In this document: positions 62,166 through 64,000 of the stretch, piece after piece
Layout: each line of letters opens with the position of its first letter
How positions within the stretch are numbered: position 1 is the first letter of the stretch
Origin: Ziziphus jujuba
Lineage: Eukaryota; Streptophyta; Magnoliopsida; Rosales; Rhamnaceae
DNA: 64,000 nucleotides
Assembly (NCBI RefSeq): GCF_031755915.1
Contig: NC_083383.1
Coordinates: forward strand, 2,360,001-2,424,000
Direction: 5' to 3'
Program-made: the position numbers and the translations under genes
The notes under the pieces: model-generated
Told to the model about the DNA's origin: nothing
What the model saw: the letters and a program-made list of their open reading frames with translations, nothing else
Databases searched by the model: none

Positions 62166-64000
62166 CGTTGTACACGCACGCACCTGATATATATATATAT
62201 ATATATATGCGCTCCGGTACAAACTCAGATTAATGTTATAACTACTGGAAAGATAAAAAATGAAAAAGTAGACAAGAAATATGAAGAACCTAGAAGTATA
62301 TATGTATAGGGTACTAGAATAGCTATATATATATATATATATATGCAGCCCTCTTATGATTGACATGATGCCCTTATTAAGATGGGTCAGTGTTTAGTTA
62401 CATGTAATTCATTATGGATTTGTATATAATTTAATTTGACTTTTATGCAATTAAGCACCCAACTTCACTCTAATGTGGATGTTGGCGCTATATACTTTTA
62501 TTTTAAAGGCACCGCACCTGAGATTACACTTTTATCTTAAAGGACAACACCTGAAATTACCAAAAGGAGCTAATATTTTTCAGATTACTTCAGAACAAAA
62601 TCTTACATGTATAAGAAAGTAAGTTTTAACTAAAAGCTAACCTTTTGCTAAACTATAATGGCTTTTGGATTAAATGACTTTTAGCTATCGAGTCATGATT
62701 CATTCGAGTTTCAGCATGACTACTCTTCTTTTTTCTCCTTTACTAATTTTCCTTTTTAAAAAAATAAAAAATAAAATTAGTACTGCCCCTTGGCAAAAGT
62801 TTGTATCTAATCAGACTTGGTGCAAAAGTCGTTTTACTCCCCGGCTAGCTTTTGATTTGTTTATCCAACTTTGTAGAGACTTAAACATCTCTTTCTTTCT
62901 CATTGTCCCGTATAGACACGCTACGAAAAGAGATTAAATAGTGTCAATTTTTTATTCTATGTATGCACAGTACCTTTAAATTGACTAGTAGTACATATGT
63001 GTGTTTGTAAATATTTTATATAAATATATATAATTTTGTTATAGAAAATCAATTTTGTGTGTTGTTCCTGTACACATCTTGTATATGCGCTCTTTACAGC
63101 ATAAAAACATAATTGTATAAACCCATAGCAAAAAATATCATATAATCATTAAAAAAACAAAAAAGAATATACTATTATATAACTAATGTGTAAAATTTGA
63201 ATTTAAACCCACATGCAAAAATAAGTACAATTAGATGCAACGTCAATGAGGAATTAGGAAACAAGATTGTTATTCCGTTGGACATCTTTTAGCCGGCCTT
63301 TTATTTTGTTTGGGTTAAAATGGGGCAAGAAGCTAGCCCAATCAAACAATAGTTAAACTTTTTCTTGTTTCCGAAGCAACCACACAATCGCTTTTAACAA
63401 AATAGCTCCCATGGGAAGGCATCAGTAGCAATAATATTTAGGCATATTTATAAATGCAAATGAAACTTCAAAAAGGAATTAGGAAATTATAAGAAAAATG
63501 GTAATTTTATATCCATTACATAAAATTAATTAAGGTCTCACCCGAACAATAATGCACAAGCCAACTATAGTAGAACTGTAGAACTATATATATATATTTA
63601 TAGGAATTTCTAAAACATTTCTAGGCCATCAAAGTTTTAATAATTCATTTATAAGTTAATCATTTGTAAACTTTCTACTTCTAGGAATCTGATTCAGCAT
63701 GCAATGATAAAACTTCTTTTTTTTTTTTTCCTTGGATTTTTTTATTTTTATTTATTTTTGGGTGCTCAATATGGATAAGCAATGAAAATAACTTTTATGA
63801 AAGTCATCATCCCAAATAAAGATGACAAAATTCTTCATGGGACCTGGTTCTAGTGAGACCAATTACTCATAATTGGACATCATAAAGATATTTTATATCA
63901 ATGATAAGGGTAATATTTACGTCCATAATATAGAGATTCTAATAAGAATTGATATCCACATTCCTAATCTATCCCTTATACATAAAGATGTAATTATATT
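62166..64000. other. Promoter and upstream region of the gibberellin 20-oxidase gene
   Basis: (TA)n microsatellites at about 62187-62208 and 62323-62343 lie just upstream of the start codon, probably in the leader or core promoter. The rest to the window end is AT-rich with poly-T at 63717-63729 and no recognisable gene. Confidence 0.55.
62187..62343. repeat. Pair of (TA)n microsatellites upstream of GA20ox
   Basis: Two TA runs about 115 bp apart, starting only some 20 bp upstream of the ATG at 62165. Confidence 0.9.

Overview
This window looks like nuclear DNA from a flowering plant, almost certainly a eudicot. Genes are split by many short GT-AG introns with AT-rich, poly-T-rich sequence. 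The gene set is plant-specific: EPFL peptide, gibberellin 20-oxidase, SHOOT GRAVITROPISM 2, plastid sigma factor and organellar GatC. A Copia-type LTR retrotransposon interrupts the intergenic DNA. The species cannot be told from sequence alone. No bacterial-style operons, CRISPR arrays, rRNA or convincing tRNA genes were seen.

Layout. 118-722 (+): 3' end of an unrecognised Ser/Thr/Pro-rich protein. 1466-2532 (+): five-exon GatC of the organellar Gln-tRNA amidotransferase. 4948-16007 (-): 21-exon gene for a ~1,406-aa glycine-rich membrane protein. 18555-22173 (-): dead SIG3-type plastid sigma factor gene with stops and frameshifts. 23972-24278 (-): relic of a 4-coumarate:CoA-ligase-like enzyme. 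24313-30675 (-): degenerate Copia element flanked by a perfect CAAAA duplication. 32988-36707 (+): ten-exon DUF676-type serine esterase. 38994-39724 (+): EPFL2-like secreted peptide. 42235-48300 (-): seven-exon KH-domain RNA-binding protein with a long Gly/Gln/Pro/Tyr tail. 49215-57564 (+): 22-exon SGR2, a DDHD-domain phospholipase-like protein. 60216-62165 (-): three-exon gibberellin 20-oxidase.

The exon joins given were derived by hand from splice consensus and reading-frame continuity. For each of the seven complete gene models (GatC, membrane protein, esterase, EPFL2, KH, SGR2, GA20ox) the summed exon length is a multiple of three and ends in a stop. The genes are independent plant loci, not one pathway. 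Loose themes are organellar gene expression (GatC, dead SIG3), growth control (EPFL2, GA20ox, SGR2) and lipid or ester hydrolysis (esterase, SGR2).

I found no convincing previously undescribed system. The points most worth a second look are the SIG3 pseudogene and its lesions, the 4CL-like relic beside the retrotransposon, the many local tandem duplications (periods 37-250 bp, one inside the SGR2 coding region), a probable GC-AG intron in the esterase gene, and a candidate MITE in an intron of the membrane-protein gene.
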